Below are positions 1 to 6,709 of a DNA stretch of 6,757 bases, in pieces (the stretch's first letter is position 1; every line of letters begins with the position of its first letter). The stretch spans positions 1-6,757 of the forward strand of contig CALJDR010000026.1 in assembly GCA_938023515.1 (NCBI GenBank), written 5' to 3'. The position numbers were made by a program, and so were the translations under genes. The notes under the pieces were generated by a model. That model saw nothing but the letters and a program-made list of their open reading frames with translations, had not been told where the DNA came from and ran no database searches. This stretch comes from an uncultured Flavobacteriales bacterium. GTDB taxonomy: Bacteria; Bacteroidota; Bacteroidia; Flavobacteriales; UBA1820.

Positions 1-21
1 CCCTCGATCCGTTTGCGGGTG

Positions 22-54
22 CAAAGATAATACCTTTTTTCTACCCTTTCCAAA
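22..54 (-). promoter_or_regulatory. Bacteroidota-type promoter firing leftward out of the window
   Basis: Read on the minus strand, this site has TTTG (plus-strand 51-54), a 21 bp spacer, then TATCTTTG (plus-strand 22-29). That matches the Bacteroidota housekeeping promoter pattern TTTG / TAnnTTTG with a normal spacing. Transcription would begin near position 14-18 and run off the left edge, so the driven gene is not visible. It implies that priA is divergently arranged with its left neighbour. The match is direct from sequence; the activity is inferred. Confidence 0.65.
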
Positions 55-159
55 TGTTTTTGACGAAATTTTCTAAAGTTTTTTGATAGCCTTTATTCTT
101 CAATGTTTTAGCGCTAACCTATTTTTTTGTCCGGGCACCGGTTATTGGCTTTTTTGTTC

Positions 160-167
160 TAATTTTG
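160..167 (+). promoter_or_regulatory. Candidate -7 box for priA
   Basis: TAATTTTG matches TAnnTTTG exactly and ends 11 bases before the priA ATG. No TTTG lies at the expected 19-21 bp upstream; the nearest plausible one (126-129) is 30 bp away. If used, the transcript would have a leader of only a few bases. The region is T-rich, so a chance match is possible. Confidence 0.3.
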
Positions 168-178
168 TCACACAAACG

Positions 179-2638
179 ATGGACAAGACTACCATACATT
201 ACGCCGAGGTGCTTCTGCCCCTCAACCTGGACAAGAGCCTCACATACGTTCTTCCTCGAGAAACCGCCGTCGGCGACCATTTTGGAAAAAGGGTGGCTGT
301 AGAGTTGCGCGGCGCTTTATATACAGGATTGATCGTCAGCCAAACACAAGTTCCCCCGGAAGGGTATTCTCCGAAAGAGATTATTGAAATTCTCGACATG
401 GAATCGTCGGTAACCCCCGCCCAACTCAGATTATGGCAGTGGGTGGCGGAGTATTACGCTTGCCGTTTGGGCGACGTAATGCGGGCGGCAATGCCCGCGG
501 CGATGATGCTGGAAAGTTCTACCCGAATAGAATTGGCAGCTCATAATATTCCGGAAAGCGAACTTTCCGACCGGGAATTCCTGGTGTGCGAAGCGTTAAG
601 CAACAACAAAAACTTGTCGGTAGACGACATATCCCTCGTCATCCAACGAAAAAATGCGATCCCTGCCATCCGGAAAATGATCGGTCGGGGGTTGGTGCGG
701 GTCTTTCGGGAATATTCGGAACGCTATAGTCCCAAAAAAGAAACCGTGGTCGGCCTATCCCCGGGATACGGGCAAAGCGACGAAAAACTGAAAGAAGCGT
801 TCGAGGCCACCTCCCGTAGTGAAAAACAGCGGATGGTCCTGATCGCCATTTTGAGTGAAAGGGCCAAAGGCAATGATTTTATTTCCAAGAAAAAGATATT
901 GGAAATATCCGGAGAAAAAAGTGCGGCGATAGATGCTTTGGTAAAAAAAGGGATATTGACCGTCGAGAAACGCGATACCGACCGGATAAAAGGGGTAGCT
1001 CCCTCGAAAGAAGCTAAAGAGCTTAGCTCCGAACAGGAAACAGTCCTGCAAAAGATACACGATGGGTTCGAACAAGGAAAAGTCGTTTTGTTGCACGGAG
1101 TGACCGGTTCCGGGAAAACAGAGATATATGCCCGGCTAATCCGGGAAACGTTAGAAAAAGGCCGGCAGGTGCTTTATTTGCTGCCTGAAATTGCCCTTAC
1201 GACCCAATTAGTAAGCCGTATGAAGGCCTATTTTGGCGAAAAGACCGGGGTATATCACTCCCGCTACAACGATATGCAGCGGGCGGAAGTCTGGCAGCGC
1301 GTCCGGGGAAATGCCTCCAACCGGTTCGATCTTATATTAGGCGCAAGAAGCGCCGTATTTCTCCCTTTTGAAGACTTAGGGCTGATCATCGTGGACGAAG
1401 AGCACGAACCGAGCTATAAGCAGCAAGACCCCGCACCCCGCTACCATGGACGCGATACAGCTATATACCTGGGCAAACTGGCCGGAGCGAACATCCTGCT
1501 CGGTTCAGCTACTCCGGCGATAGAAAGCTACCACAATGCCTTAAACGGCAAATTCGCGCTGGCAGAACTCACCCAAAGGTATGGCAAGGTGGAAATGCCG
1601 GCCATTTCCGTGGTGGACATCAAAAATGCCTATACGTCCGGGCAGATGAAAGGCCATTTCTCGCTGGAACTGATCGAAGCAGTACGCAGTGCCTTGGAAA
1701 ACGGCGAGCAGGCCATCCTGTTCCAGAACCGCCGGGGATATGCCCCAGTACTGCAATGCCGGGACTGCGGTTGGGTGCCTGAATGCCGGCACTGCGATGT
1801 GAGCCTCACCTACCACAAGACCTCCGGCTCGCTTCGATGCCACTACTGCGGTTATTCGGAAACTGTGCCTGCGACGTGTCCCTGCTGTGGTTCTCCCCGC
1901 TTGGACACGAAAGGTTTCGGCACCCAGCAGGTCGAAGACGAAGCTGAGAAAATATTCGAGGGGGCGCACATCCTGCGCATGGACACGGATACCACCAGTG
2001 GCAAGAATTCGTACCAAAACATCATACAAGCCTTCGAAGACCGGAAGGCGGATATCCTGATAGGCACCCAGATGATCGCCAAAGGGCTGGATTTCGATCA
2101 TGTATCGGTAGTGGGCATCCTCAATGCGGACAATGTATTTAAAAACCCGGACTTCCGGGCCTTCGAGCGGGGCTATCAACTGCTCAGCCAGGTAGCGGGC
2201 CGCTCCGGGCGCAAAAAAAAGGGCCGGGTGATCATCCAGACCTATGAGCCAAACCATGAGGTGATCCGAAACGTACTCACCTCCGATTACGCCACCATGT
2301 ACCGGGAAGTGTTGAAACTTCGGCGGGAATTCCTCTACCCTCCTTTCTGCCGGATGGTACGGATCGTACTGCGGCACAAAACACCCCAAACGCTCGACAC
2401 GGCCGCCAATCTATTGGCCGCACGCATGCGGGAATTTTTCGGCACTGGGGTTTTGGGGCCGGATTATTACTATATTCCCCGCATCAACAGTCTTTTTATA
2501 AAGCACATGTATATAAAACTGCCCGAATCTGCCCCGCTGGGCTGGGCTAAGGAGGCAATCCGAAAATCCGCAGCCCTACTGACAGCGGAAAAAGCATTCC
2601 GCAGCGTCCGCATCACAATAGACGTGGACCCACAGTAA
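179..2638 (+). CDS. priA: Primosomal protein N' (replication restart helicase PriA)
   Basis: This 819-residue superfamily 2 3'-to-5' DNA helicase recognises abandoned forks and D-loops and starts reloading of the replicative helicase in the cytoplasm. The N-terminal 3'-DNA-binding domain (about residues 5-110) and a winged-helix/linker region precede the helicase core. The core shows Walker A GVTGSGKT (307-314), DEEH (406-409), the PriA aromatic-rich loop around YKQQDPAPRYHGRD (413-426), GSATP (442-446), GTQMIAKGLDFD (629-640) and QVAGRSGR (671-678). The PriA zinc module is intact, with Cys527, 530, 536, 539, 554, 557, 567 and 570, the number needed for two zincs. YPPF (720-723) marks the C-terminal domain. 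The ATG at 179 is preferred because MDKTTIHYAEVLLPLNLDKS is a normal PriA beginning. An in-frame TTG at 83 would add 32 residues unlike PriA. Length fits the family. The DNA for the linker region (about 720-1020) is clearly more A/T-rich than the zinc and motif V-VI region, consistent with a fast-evolving Lys/Glu-rich stretch. No frameshift is seen. Confidence 0.97.
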   Translation: MDKTTIHYAEVLLPLNLDKSLTYVLPRETAVGDHFGKRVAVELRGALYTGLIVSQTQVPPEGYSPKEIIEILDMESSVTPAQLRLWQWVAEYYACRLGDVMRAAMPAAMMLESSTRIELAAHNIPESELSDREFLVCEALSNNKNLSVDDISLVIQRKNAIPAIRKMIGRGLVRVFREYSERYSPKKETVVGLSPGYGQSDEKLKEAFEATSRSEKQRMVLIAILSERAKGNDFISKKKILEISGEKSAAIDALVKKGILTVEKRDTDRIKGVAPSKEAKELSSEQETVLQKIHDGFEQGKVVLLHGVTGSGKTEIYARLIRETLEKGRQVLYLLPEIALTTQLVSRMKAYFGEKTGVYHSRYNDMQRAEVWQRVRGNASNRFDLILGARSAVFLPFEDLGLIIVDEEHEPSYKQQDPAPRYHGRDTAIYLGKLAGANILLGSATPAIESYHNALNGKFALAELTQRYGKVEMPAISVVDIKNAYTSGQMKGHFSLELIEAVRSALENGEQAILFQNRRGYAPVLQCRDCGWVPECRHCDVSLTYHKTSGSLRCHYCGYSETVPATCPCCGSPRLDTKGFGTQQVEDEAEKIFEGAHILRMDTDTTSGKNSYQNIIQAFEDRKADILIGTQMIAKGLDFDHVSVVGILNADNVFKNPDFRAFERGYQLLSQVAGRSGRKKKGRVIIQTYEPNHEVIRNVLTSDYATMYREVLKLRREFLYPPFCRMVRIVLRHKTPQTLDTAANLLAARMREFFGTGVLGPDYYYIPRINSLFIKHMYIKLPESAPLGWAKEAIRKSAALLTAEKAFRSVRITIDVDPQ

Positions 2639-2666
2639 CACATTCTAATAAACCTCTGCAATTTTA

Positions 2667-3254
2667 ATGGAAGACATTTTACAAAAAGCCGCCGCAAATC
2701 AGCGGGTGGCCCGGGAAATCATCGAAAACACCGGCGTCGAACGCATCTGGAAGTCCATCGGAGCCGAGCCCAACCTGGTAGGTTCCCTGCGCATGGGACT
2801 ATTGATGACCCACCGGGACGTCGATCTCCACATCTACTCCGACCATCTGGACCCGGCCGAAAGTTTTGCGGCCATGGCCCTTTTGGCGGCCGACCCCCGG
2901 ATCAGGCGCATCGAATACACCAACCTGATCGAGACCGAGGAAAGATGCCTCGAATGGCATGCCTGGTACGAGCATACGGACGGTAACACCTGGCAGTTGG
3001 ATATGATACATATCGAAAGAGGCTCCCGGTACGACGGGTACTTCGAGAACGTAGCCGACCGCATCGTCTCGGTACTCACACCGGAGATCACACTGGCCAT
3101 CCTCACTCTGAAAAACGACACCCCGGAAACGGAAAAGATCGCCGGTATCGAATATTACCAGGCGGTGATCCGGGACGGGATACGGGGCTATGCCGATTTC
3201 GCCCGGTGGAGAAAAGAACATCCCCTCACAGGTATTGCCCATTGGGTTCCATAA
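2667..3254 (+). CDS. Nucleotidyltransferase-fold-like protein of unknown role
   Basis: This is a 195-residue soluble protein with no signal peptide or membrane segment. It carries the pattern expected of the polymerase-beta/nucleotidyltransferase fold: LVGSLRMG with Gly39-Ser40, then DVDLHIYSD with Asp51 and Asp53 as the metal-binding pair, and WQLDMIHI with Asp112 on a later predicted strand as a possible third carboxylate. The rest is an alpha-helical C-terminal half (about 130-185) rich in charged residues and ending in HWVP. The fold assignment is inferred from motifs; the substrate is unknown. An aminoglycoside-modifying, tRNA-modifying or GrpB-like role cannot be separated by eye. It starts 28 bp after the priA stop on the same strand with no promoter-like box between them, so it is probably co-transcribed with priA. 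The upstream bases are A/T-rich without a Shine-Dalgarno, normal for this phylum. Base composition is G/C-rich like the 3' half of priA, so there is no sign of recent transfer. Confidence 0.85.
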   Translation: MEDILQKAAANQRVAREIIENTGVERIWKSIGAEPNLVGSLRMGLLMTHRDVDLHIYSDHLDPAESFAAMALLAADPRIRRIEYTNLIETEERCLEWHAWYEHTDGNTWQLDMIHIERGSRYDGYFENVADRIVSVLTPEITLAILTLKNDTPETEKIAGIEYYQAVIRDGIRGYADFARWRKEHPLTGIAHWVP

Positions 3255-3341
3255 CCTTTCGTATCTCAAAAATCCGGTTAGCAACCCCTTTTAAAATTAC
3301 AAAAAGATTCGGGATACGGCAAGTCTTAAAAATGAACAGGA
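3255..3341. other. Convergent intergenic gap without a clear terminator
   Basis: These 87 bp separate the plus-strand pair from the minus-strand genes, with stop codons facing each other. A bidirectional terminator would be expected, but I see no strong G/C-rich hairpin followed by a T-run on either strand. The only inverted repeat noticed is CGTATC (3260-3265) with GATACG (3313-3318), which is short and widely spaced. The sequence is otherwise A-rich. Confidence 0.4.
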
Positions 3342-4241
3342 TTATTTTCTGGCCGGGGCAATGGCCTTGCTTTGCTCGTATTTCTTTTTTTCGCGCCCTT
3401 TCATTTCGCGCGTGATCAATCCGTAGTCCGCCTTCGCTATATAGACTGTATTATTTTCCAGTCGTTTTTCGCCTTCCGAGGTAGCAAAAACGGGGCGGTA
3501 ATAATGTCTGGCTAAAGGGCTATCCTCCTCGCCGGTCAATACGGGATAGCTGATTGTAAAAAAGAAACCATGACCTTCACCCCCGAACGGTCCTGTCATG
3601 GCAATAGGCGTATCAGGGTAAACCATATCCCCCTCCCGCACCAAAAATCCACCCTTTTCGACACCCAGATAATTGGCTGTCGTACCATCGTCATGCACTA
3701 TCGTTACCCGGTTTATTTTGGTTGTAAAAACCAACTCTGAATTATCCGGATTATCATAATTGTACTCAGTGCGTATCACTTGACCTTTACGGGCGGCATA
3801 GACAGTATCCCTTTTGTCTGTAAGGAAGGTTGTCGTAATAAAGGGGTGCTGTTCCCCATCGTTTATTTTGGAAAAAGCCCTGACTGTATTTTTGTGGACG
3901 GAATAAGGAAGGCGATACACAAAATTGGTGTCCCGGCGCGCTTTTGCATCACCTTCAATACACCAATAACGATAGCCCACCCTTCCAACTTTGGTTGGGT
4001 CTTCCTGTTTCAGTCGGAACACCTCACAAGGGGTACTGACTATCAAAACCTGTTTTACAGGACCTCCGAAATTATCAGCCTGCCTTACATCCAAATAGAC
4101 GGAATAAACTCCAGGGGCTTTGCTTTTTACCCGAAAAATACAGTATCCTCCATTTTCCTCATTGAAGTCATCTTCAAGCTCAATTTGGGAATAAACAGGG
4201 ATAACCCCGGAGAGGGCGAGTAGCAGCAGTATTCTTTTCAT
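3342..4241 (-). CDS. Exported M23/LytM-like protein, probably catalytically inactive
   Basis: This 299-residue protein starts with a signal peptide (MKRILLLLALSGVIPVYSQ; cleavage probably after about residue 18) and has no lipobox cysteine, so it is likely periplasmic or secreted. After an N-terminal beta-rich region (about 20-110), FVYRLPY (107-113) and VYAARKGQVI (147-156) match the layout of M23 peptidases. Next come VTIVHDDGT (179-187), VREGDMV (201-207) and IAMTGPFGGEGHGFFF (213-228). In active M23 enzymes, peptidoglycan cross-bridge endopeptidases, the metal and catalytic residues are His and Asp in HxxxD, a His in YxHL, and HxH. Here only His132 and His224 could correspond. The Asp position appears to be Thr, YxHL reads YLGV (191-194), and HxH reads HGF (224-226). 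I infer a degenerate domain acting as a binding protein or regulator. The C-terminal tail is Lys/Arg-rich (281-299). Its base composition is more A/T-rich than recG or the nucleotidyltransferase-like gene. It lies 97 bp downstream of recG on the same strand with its own candidate -7 boxes. The fold call is by eye. Confidence 0.8.
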   Translation of the reverse strand: MKRILLLLALSGVIPVYSQIELEDDFNEENGGYCIFRVKSKAPGVYSVYLDVRQADNFGGPVKQVLIVSTPCEVFRLKQEDPTKVGRVGYRYWCIEGDAKARRDTNFVYRLPYSVHKNTVRAFSKINDGEQHPFITTTFLTDKRDTVYAARKGQVIRTEYNYDNPDNSELVFTTKINRVTIVHDDGTTANYLGVEKGGFLVREGDMVYPDTPIAMTGPFGGEGHGFFFTISYPVLTGEEDSPLARHYYRPVFATSEGEKRLENNTVYIAKADYGLITREMKGREKKKYEQSKAIAPARK

Positions 4242-4270
4242 AATCCGGCAGTATTACAGAGACGATTTTA

Positions 4271-4278
4271 CAAACTTA
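4271..4278 (-). promoter_or_regulatory. Candidate -7 box for the M23-like gene
   Basis: On the minus strand this reads TAAGTTTG, an exact TAnnTTTG match ending 29 bases before the ATG of the M23-like gene. That would give a leader of about 20-25 bases. No TTTG lies at the standard spacing upstream. It suggests transcription independent of recG, but the -33 element is not supported. Confidence 0.35.
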
Positions 4279-4289
4279 TAAAAGAATTA

Positions 4290-4297
4290 CAAAATTA
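4290..4297 (-). promoter_or_regulatory. Second candidate -7 box for the M23-like gene
   Basis: On the minus strand this reads TAATTTTG, again an exact TAnnTTTG match, 11 bases upstream of the other candidate at 4271-4278. It also lacks a TTTG at 19-21 bp upstream. Only one of the two, or neither, may be active. Confidence 0.28.
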
Positions 4298-4338
4298 ACT
4301 GCCCACCGGAAAAGTATTATTCCTTCTTTCGCCTCTTT

Positions 4339-6453
4339 TTAACTGATATAACTCCACAGGGCCCGGCCTTTCATCACCCCATCATACACTTCCCGCACCG
4401 GCGCATTGCCCGGGGCCACGAGGTCCGGATCGGAGAAAAGAAGGTTCTGGGCCGCGCGCCGGGCCGTTTCGAGAATGTCCGTATCCTTGATCAGATCGGC
4501 GATCTTCAGGTTGGACATCCCACTTTGTTTTAAGCCCATAATATCTCCGTACCCCCGCAGGCGCATGTCCGTTTCGGCGATCTTGAAACCATCGTTGGTC
4601 TCCACCATCGTCTCTATGCGTTTCTTTGAATCCTGCCCCAATTTGTCGCCCGTCATCAGGATGCAGTAGGATTGCTCCCCTCCGCGGCCTACACGTCCGC
4701 GCAGCTGGTGCAATTGGGCCAACCCGAAACGTTCCGCGCTCTCGATCACCATCACCGAAGCGTTCGGGATATCGACGCCTACTTCGATGACCGTAGTAGA
4801 AACGAGTATATCGGTCTGCCCGGCCGCAAAATGGGCAATGGCCGCATCTTTGTCTTCGGATTTCATCTTGCCGTGCACTACGCCGACATAACGCCCATGC
4901 GCCCGGAAATACTCCTCCAGCACATCGTAACCGTCCATCAAGTTTTTGTAGTCCACTTTCTCCGAACCTTCTATCAGCGGATACACCACATACACCTGCC
5001 GGCCTTTATTTATCTCGGACAGCATGAAACCGAACACGGACAGCCGCGCCGACTCATACCGGTGGAACGTCTTGATCGGCCGGCGTCCGGCAGGGAGTTC
5101 GTCGATGACCGATACATCCAGGTCGCCGTACACGCTCATCGCCAGCGTACGAGGAATGGGCGTAGCTGTCATCACCAGGATATGGGGCGCATAGCCGTTT
5201 TTTCCCCACAGTTTGGAGCGCTGTTCCACCCCGAAACGGTGCTGCTCGTCGATCACGGCCAACCCTAAGTTGGCAAAAACGACCGCATCCTCTATCAACG
5301 CATGCGTTCCCACCAGGATATGAATCTCCCCGCTGCGGATTCCCTCCAGGATTTTCCGGCGGGCGCCCCCTTTGGTCGAACCGGTGAGCAACGCTACGCG
5401 GACAGGCATCCCGGACAGCATCCGGGAAAGGCTCTGGTAATGCTGAGTGGCCAGTATCTCGGTCGGTGCCATCATACAGGCCTGAAATCCGTTGTCCAGC
5501 GCCATGAGCATGGACAAAAGGGCCACCATCGTCTTTCCGGAGCCCACGTCGCCCTGCACCAGCCGGTTCATCTGGTATCCGGTAGCTACGTCGTGGCGTA
5601 TCTCCCGCACGACCCGTTTCTGGGCCCCGGTGAGATCAAAGGGAATATGTTCGCTGTAAAAAGTATTGAAATAGTCGCCGACCTTATTGAACGGATAACC
5701 CGTTAGCTTCGTCTGGCGGATGACCTTGCGGCGAAGCAGCGCCAATTGCATAAAAAAGAATTCCTCGAATTTCATCCGGTAGCGCGCCCGCGCCAGTTCA
5801 TCGGTCGTACGAGGAAAATGGATCGCCCGCAGGGCCTCCCGGCGGGACATCAGGCCCTCGGTCCGCATGATCTCCTCCGACAGCGTTTCCCGCACGAAAG
5901 GGAGCGCTTTTTCAAGGAATGCCGCGACCGCCGCGCCTACGACTTTCGCCGTAACGCCGCTTTTCTGCAGTTTTTCGCTGGACGGATAGACCGGCACCAG
6001 CGCGGAAAGAGGAGAGGCGCTGTGCTGTTCGACGGTCTCCATTTCCGGATGGGCGATATTGTACCGGCCGGCGAACAAAGCCGGCCGGCCAAAGATCACA
6101 TATTCCTGCCCGGTGACAAGGCTTTTTTTGACCCATGGAAATCCTTTGAACCAGACCAGTTCGACCCGGCCCGTTTCATCGTAAAACTCGGCGGTGATCC
6201 GTGCAATGCGCCCGTTTTGCTTCACTTCCGACACCTGCCCCAGCCGCCCCCGGATCTGCACGTCGGCATCGGCATCGCGAATCTGGGACACGGTATAATA
6301 CCGGGTCTTGTCTATATAACGGTAAGGGAAAAAATTGAGCAGATCGCCCGCATTGAACAACTCCATCTCGGTCCGAAGGGCCAAAGCGCGCCTGGGACCT
6401 ATACCAGCCAGGTATTCGATCGGGGTTAGAAAGATATTACGGGGCGTATCCAT
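4339..6453 (-). CDS. recG: ATP-dependent DNA helicase RecG
   Basis: This 704-residue superfamily 2 helicase reverses stalled replication forks and drives branch migration of Holliday junctions and R-/D-loops. The N-terminal part has the RecG opening with YLAGIGPRRA (14-23) and FFPYRYID (41-48), followed by the OB-fold wedge domain (about 60-145) that splits the fork strands. The core shows GAQKR (276-280), Walker A GDVGSGKT (301-308), the MAPTEILA block (328-335), VGTHALI (381-387), the family-typical DEQH box (402-405), MTATPIPRT (428-436), TTVIEVGVDIPNA (553-565) and QLRGRVGR (583-590). The C-terminal TRG region that couples ATP use to translocation is present as GFKIAETDMRLRGYGDIMG (622-640). 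All key motifs are intact and length is normal for the family, so it should be active. The ATG at 6453 gives the family's usual N-terminus. It lies 48 bp downstream of a same-strand partial gene, so read-through from that gene is possible. Confidence 0.97.
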   Translation of the reverse strand: MDTPRNIFLTPIEYLAGIGPRRALALRTEMELFNAGDLLNFFPYRYIDKTRYYTVSQIRDADADVQIRGRLGQVSEVKQNGRIARITAEFYDETGRVELVWFKGFPWVKKSLVTGQEYVIFGRPALFAGRYNIAHPEMETVEQHSASPLSALVPVYPSSEKLQKSGVTAKVVGAAVAAFLEKALPFVRETLSEEIMRTEGLMSRREALRAIHFPRTTDELARARYRMKFEEFFFMQLALLRRKVIRQTKLTGYPFNKVGDYFNTFYSEHIPFDLTGAQKRVVREIRHDVATGYQMNRLVQGDVGSGKTMVALLSMLMALDNGFQACMMAPTEILATQHYQSLSRMLSGMPVRVALLTGSTKGGARRKILEGIRSGEIHILVGTHALIEDAVVFANLGLAVIDEQHRFGVEQRSKLWGKNGYAPHILVMTATPIPRTLAMSVYGDLDVSVIDELPAGRRPIKTFHRYESARLSVFGFMLSEINKGRQVYVVYPLIEGSEKVDYKNLMDGYDVLEEYFRAHGRYVGVVHGKMKSEDKDAAIAHFAAGQTDILVSTTVIEVGVDIPNASVMVIESAERFGLAQLHQLRGRVGRGGEQSYCILMTGDKLGQDSKKRIETMVETNDGFKIAETDMRLRGYGDIMGLKQSGMSNLKIADLIKDTDILETARRAAQNLLFSDPDLVAPGNAPVREVYDGVMKGRALWSYIS

Positions 6454-6457
6454 TTCA

Positions 6458-6465
6458 CAAAAATA
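6458..6465 (-). promoter_or_regulatory. Candidate -7 box immediately before recG
   Basis: On the minus strand this reads TATTTTTG, a TAnnTTTG match whose last base is only 4 bases from the recG ATG. If active, it would give an almost leaderless mRNA. No -33 TTTG is seen at the standard distance, so it may be a chance match in an A/T-rich leader. Confidence 0.22.
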
Positions 6466-6501
6466 ACATTTTCGGGCGGCTTACCGCATACCCGGTTGAA
6501 C

Positions 6502-6709
6502 TTAGGGTTCTTTTTTGAGTGCAGTCCCGGCCAGGGAATCGATCACCTCCCGGCCATCGGCCAGGGAATTGACGCCCGATATCCGCATTACAAGGCCATT
6601 TTGGCCCGTGCGCTGTTGCTTTTCCTCGAAGCGGCAGCGTCCGGCCTGATTTCCGCCCCATGCCAGGATCGAAGCGAAAATATCGGACTTGTAATAAGCA
6701 GACGATGAA
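6502..6709 (-). CDS. Partial unidentified protein, 3' end only
   Basis: The last 68 residues of a protein are visible; the 5' part is lost at the contig end. The visible part runs from SSSAYYKSDIFASILAWGG to LAGTALKKEP and stops with TAA at 6502-6504. Codons are mostly G/C-ending in this frame, as in recG. The overlapping frame gives an Arg/Trp/Pro-rich translation typical of a shadow, so this is the likely coding frame. I do not recognise the family. No membrane segment or metal-binding motif stands out. The tail contains a short internal repeat, NSLA then DSLA ten residues later. The gene is on the recG strand, 48 bp upstream of it, and may share a transcript. Upstream of 6709 the reading frame continues into adapter sequence, so the apparent start MCIRDS is false. 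Confidence 0.6.
6528..6569. repeat. Two copies of a 12 bp direct repeat, 30 bp apart
   Basis: CGGCCAGGGAAT occurs at 6528-6539 and again at 6558-6569. The 30 bp period equals ten codons and gives the repeated SLA in the partial protein (NSLA and DSLA). It is probably a small in-frame duplication or a codon coincidence inside the gene, not a separate element. Confidence 0.5.

Noticed and set aside
131..156. CCGG-GCA-CCGG hairpin followed by a T-run before priA, as a terminator or attenuator
   Set aside because: The stem is 4 bp with a 3-base loop and is separated from the T-run by 8-10 bases, too weak to call.
83..178. In-frame upstream TTG start that would lengthen PriA by 32 residues
   Set aside because: The added residues are Phe/Cys-rich and unlike any PriA N-terminus, and they overlap the T-rich non-coding leader. 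The ATG at 179 gives a standard PriA start.
1541..2389. 282-codon open frame on the minus strand inside priA
   Set aside because: It lies wholly antisense to the conserved zinc and motif V-VI region of PriA, has no recognisable domain, and is explained by the G/C-rich codon use of priA.
3260..3318. CGTATC/GATACG inverted repeat as a bidirectional terminator
   Set aside because: The stem is only 6 bp with a 47-base loop and no adjoining T-run, so it is no better than chance.
4672..6429. Three plus-strand open frames (198, 134 and 227 codons) opposite recG
   Set aside because: They are His/Arg/Pro-rich translations antisense to intact RecG motifs, with no domain signature. They are typical shadows of a G/C-rich gene.
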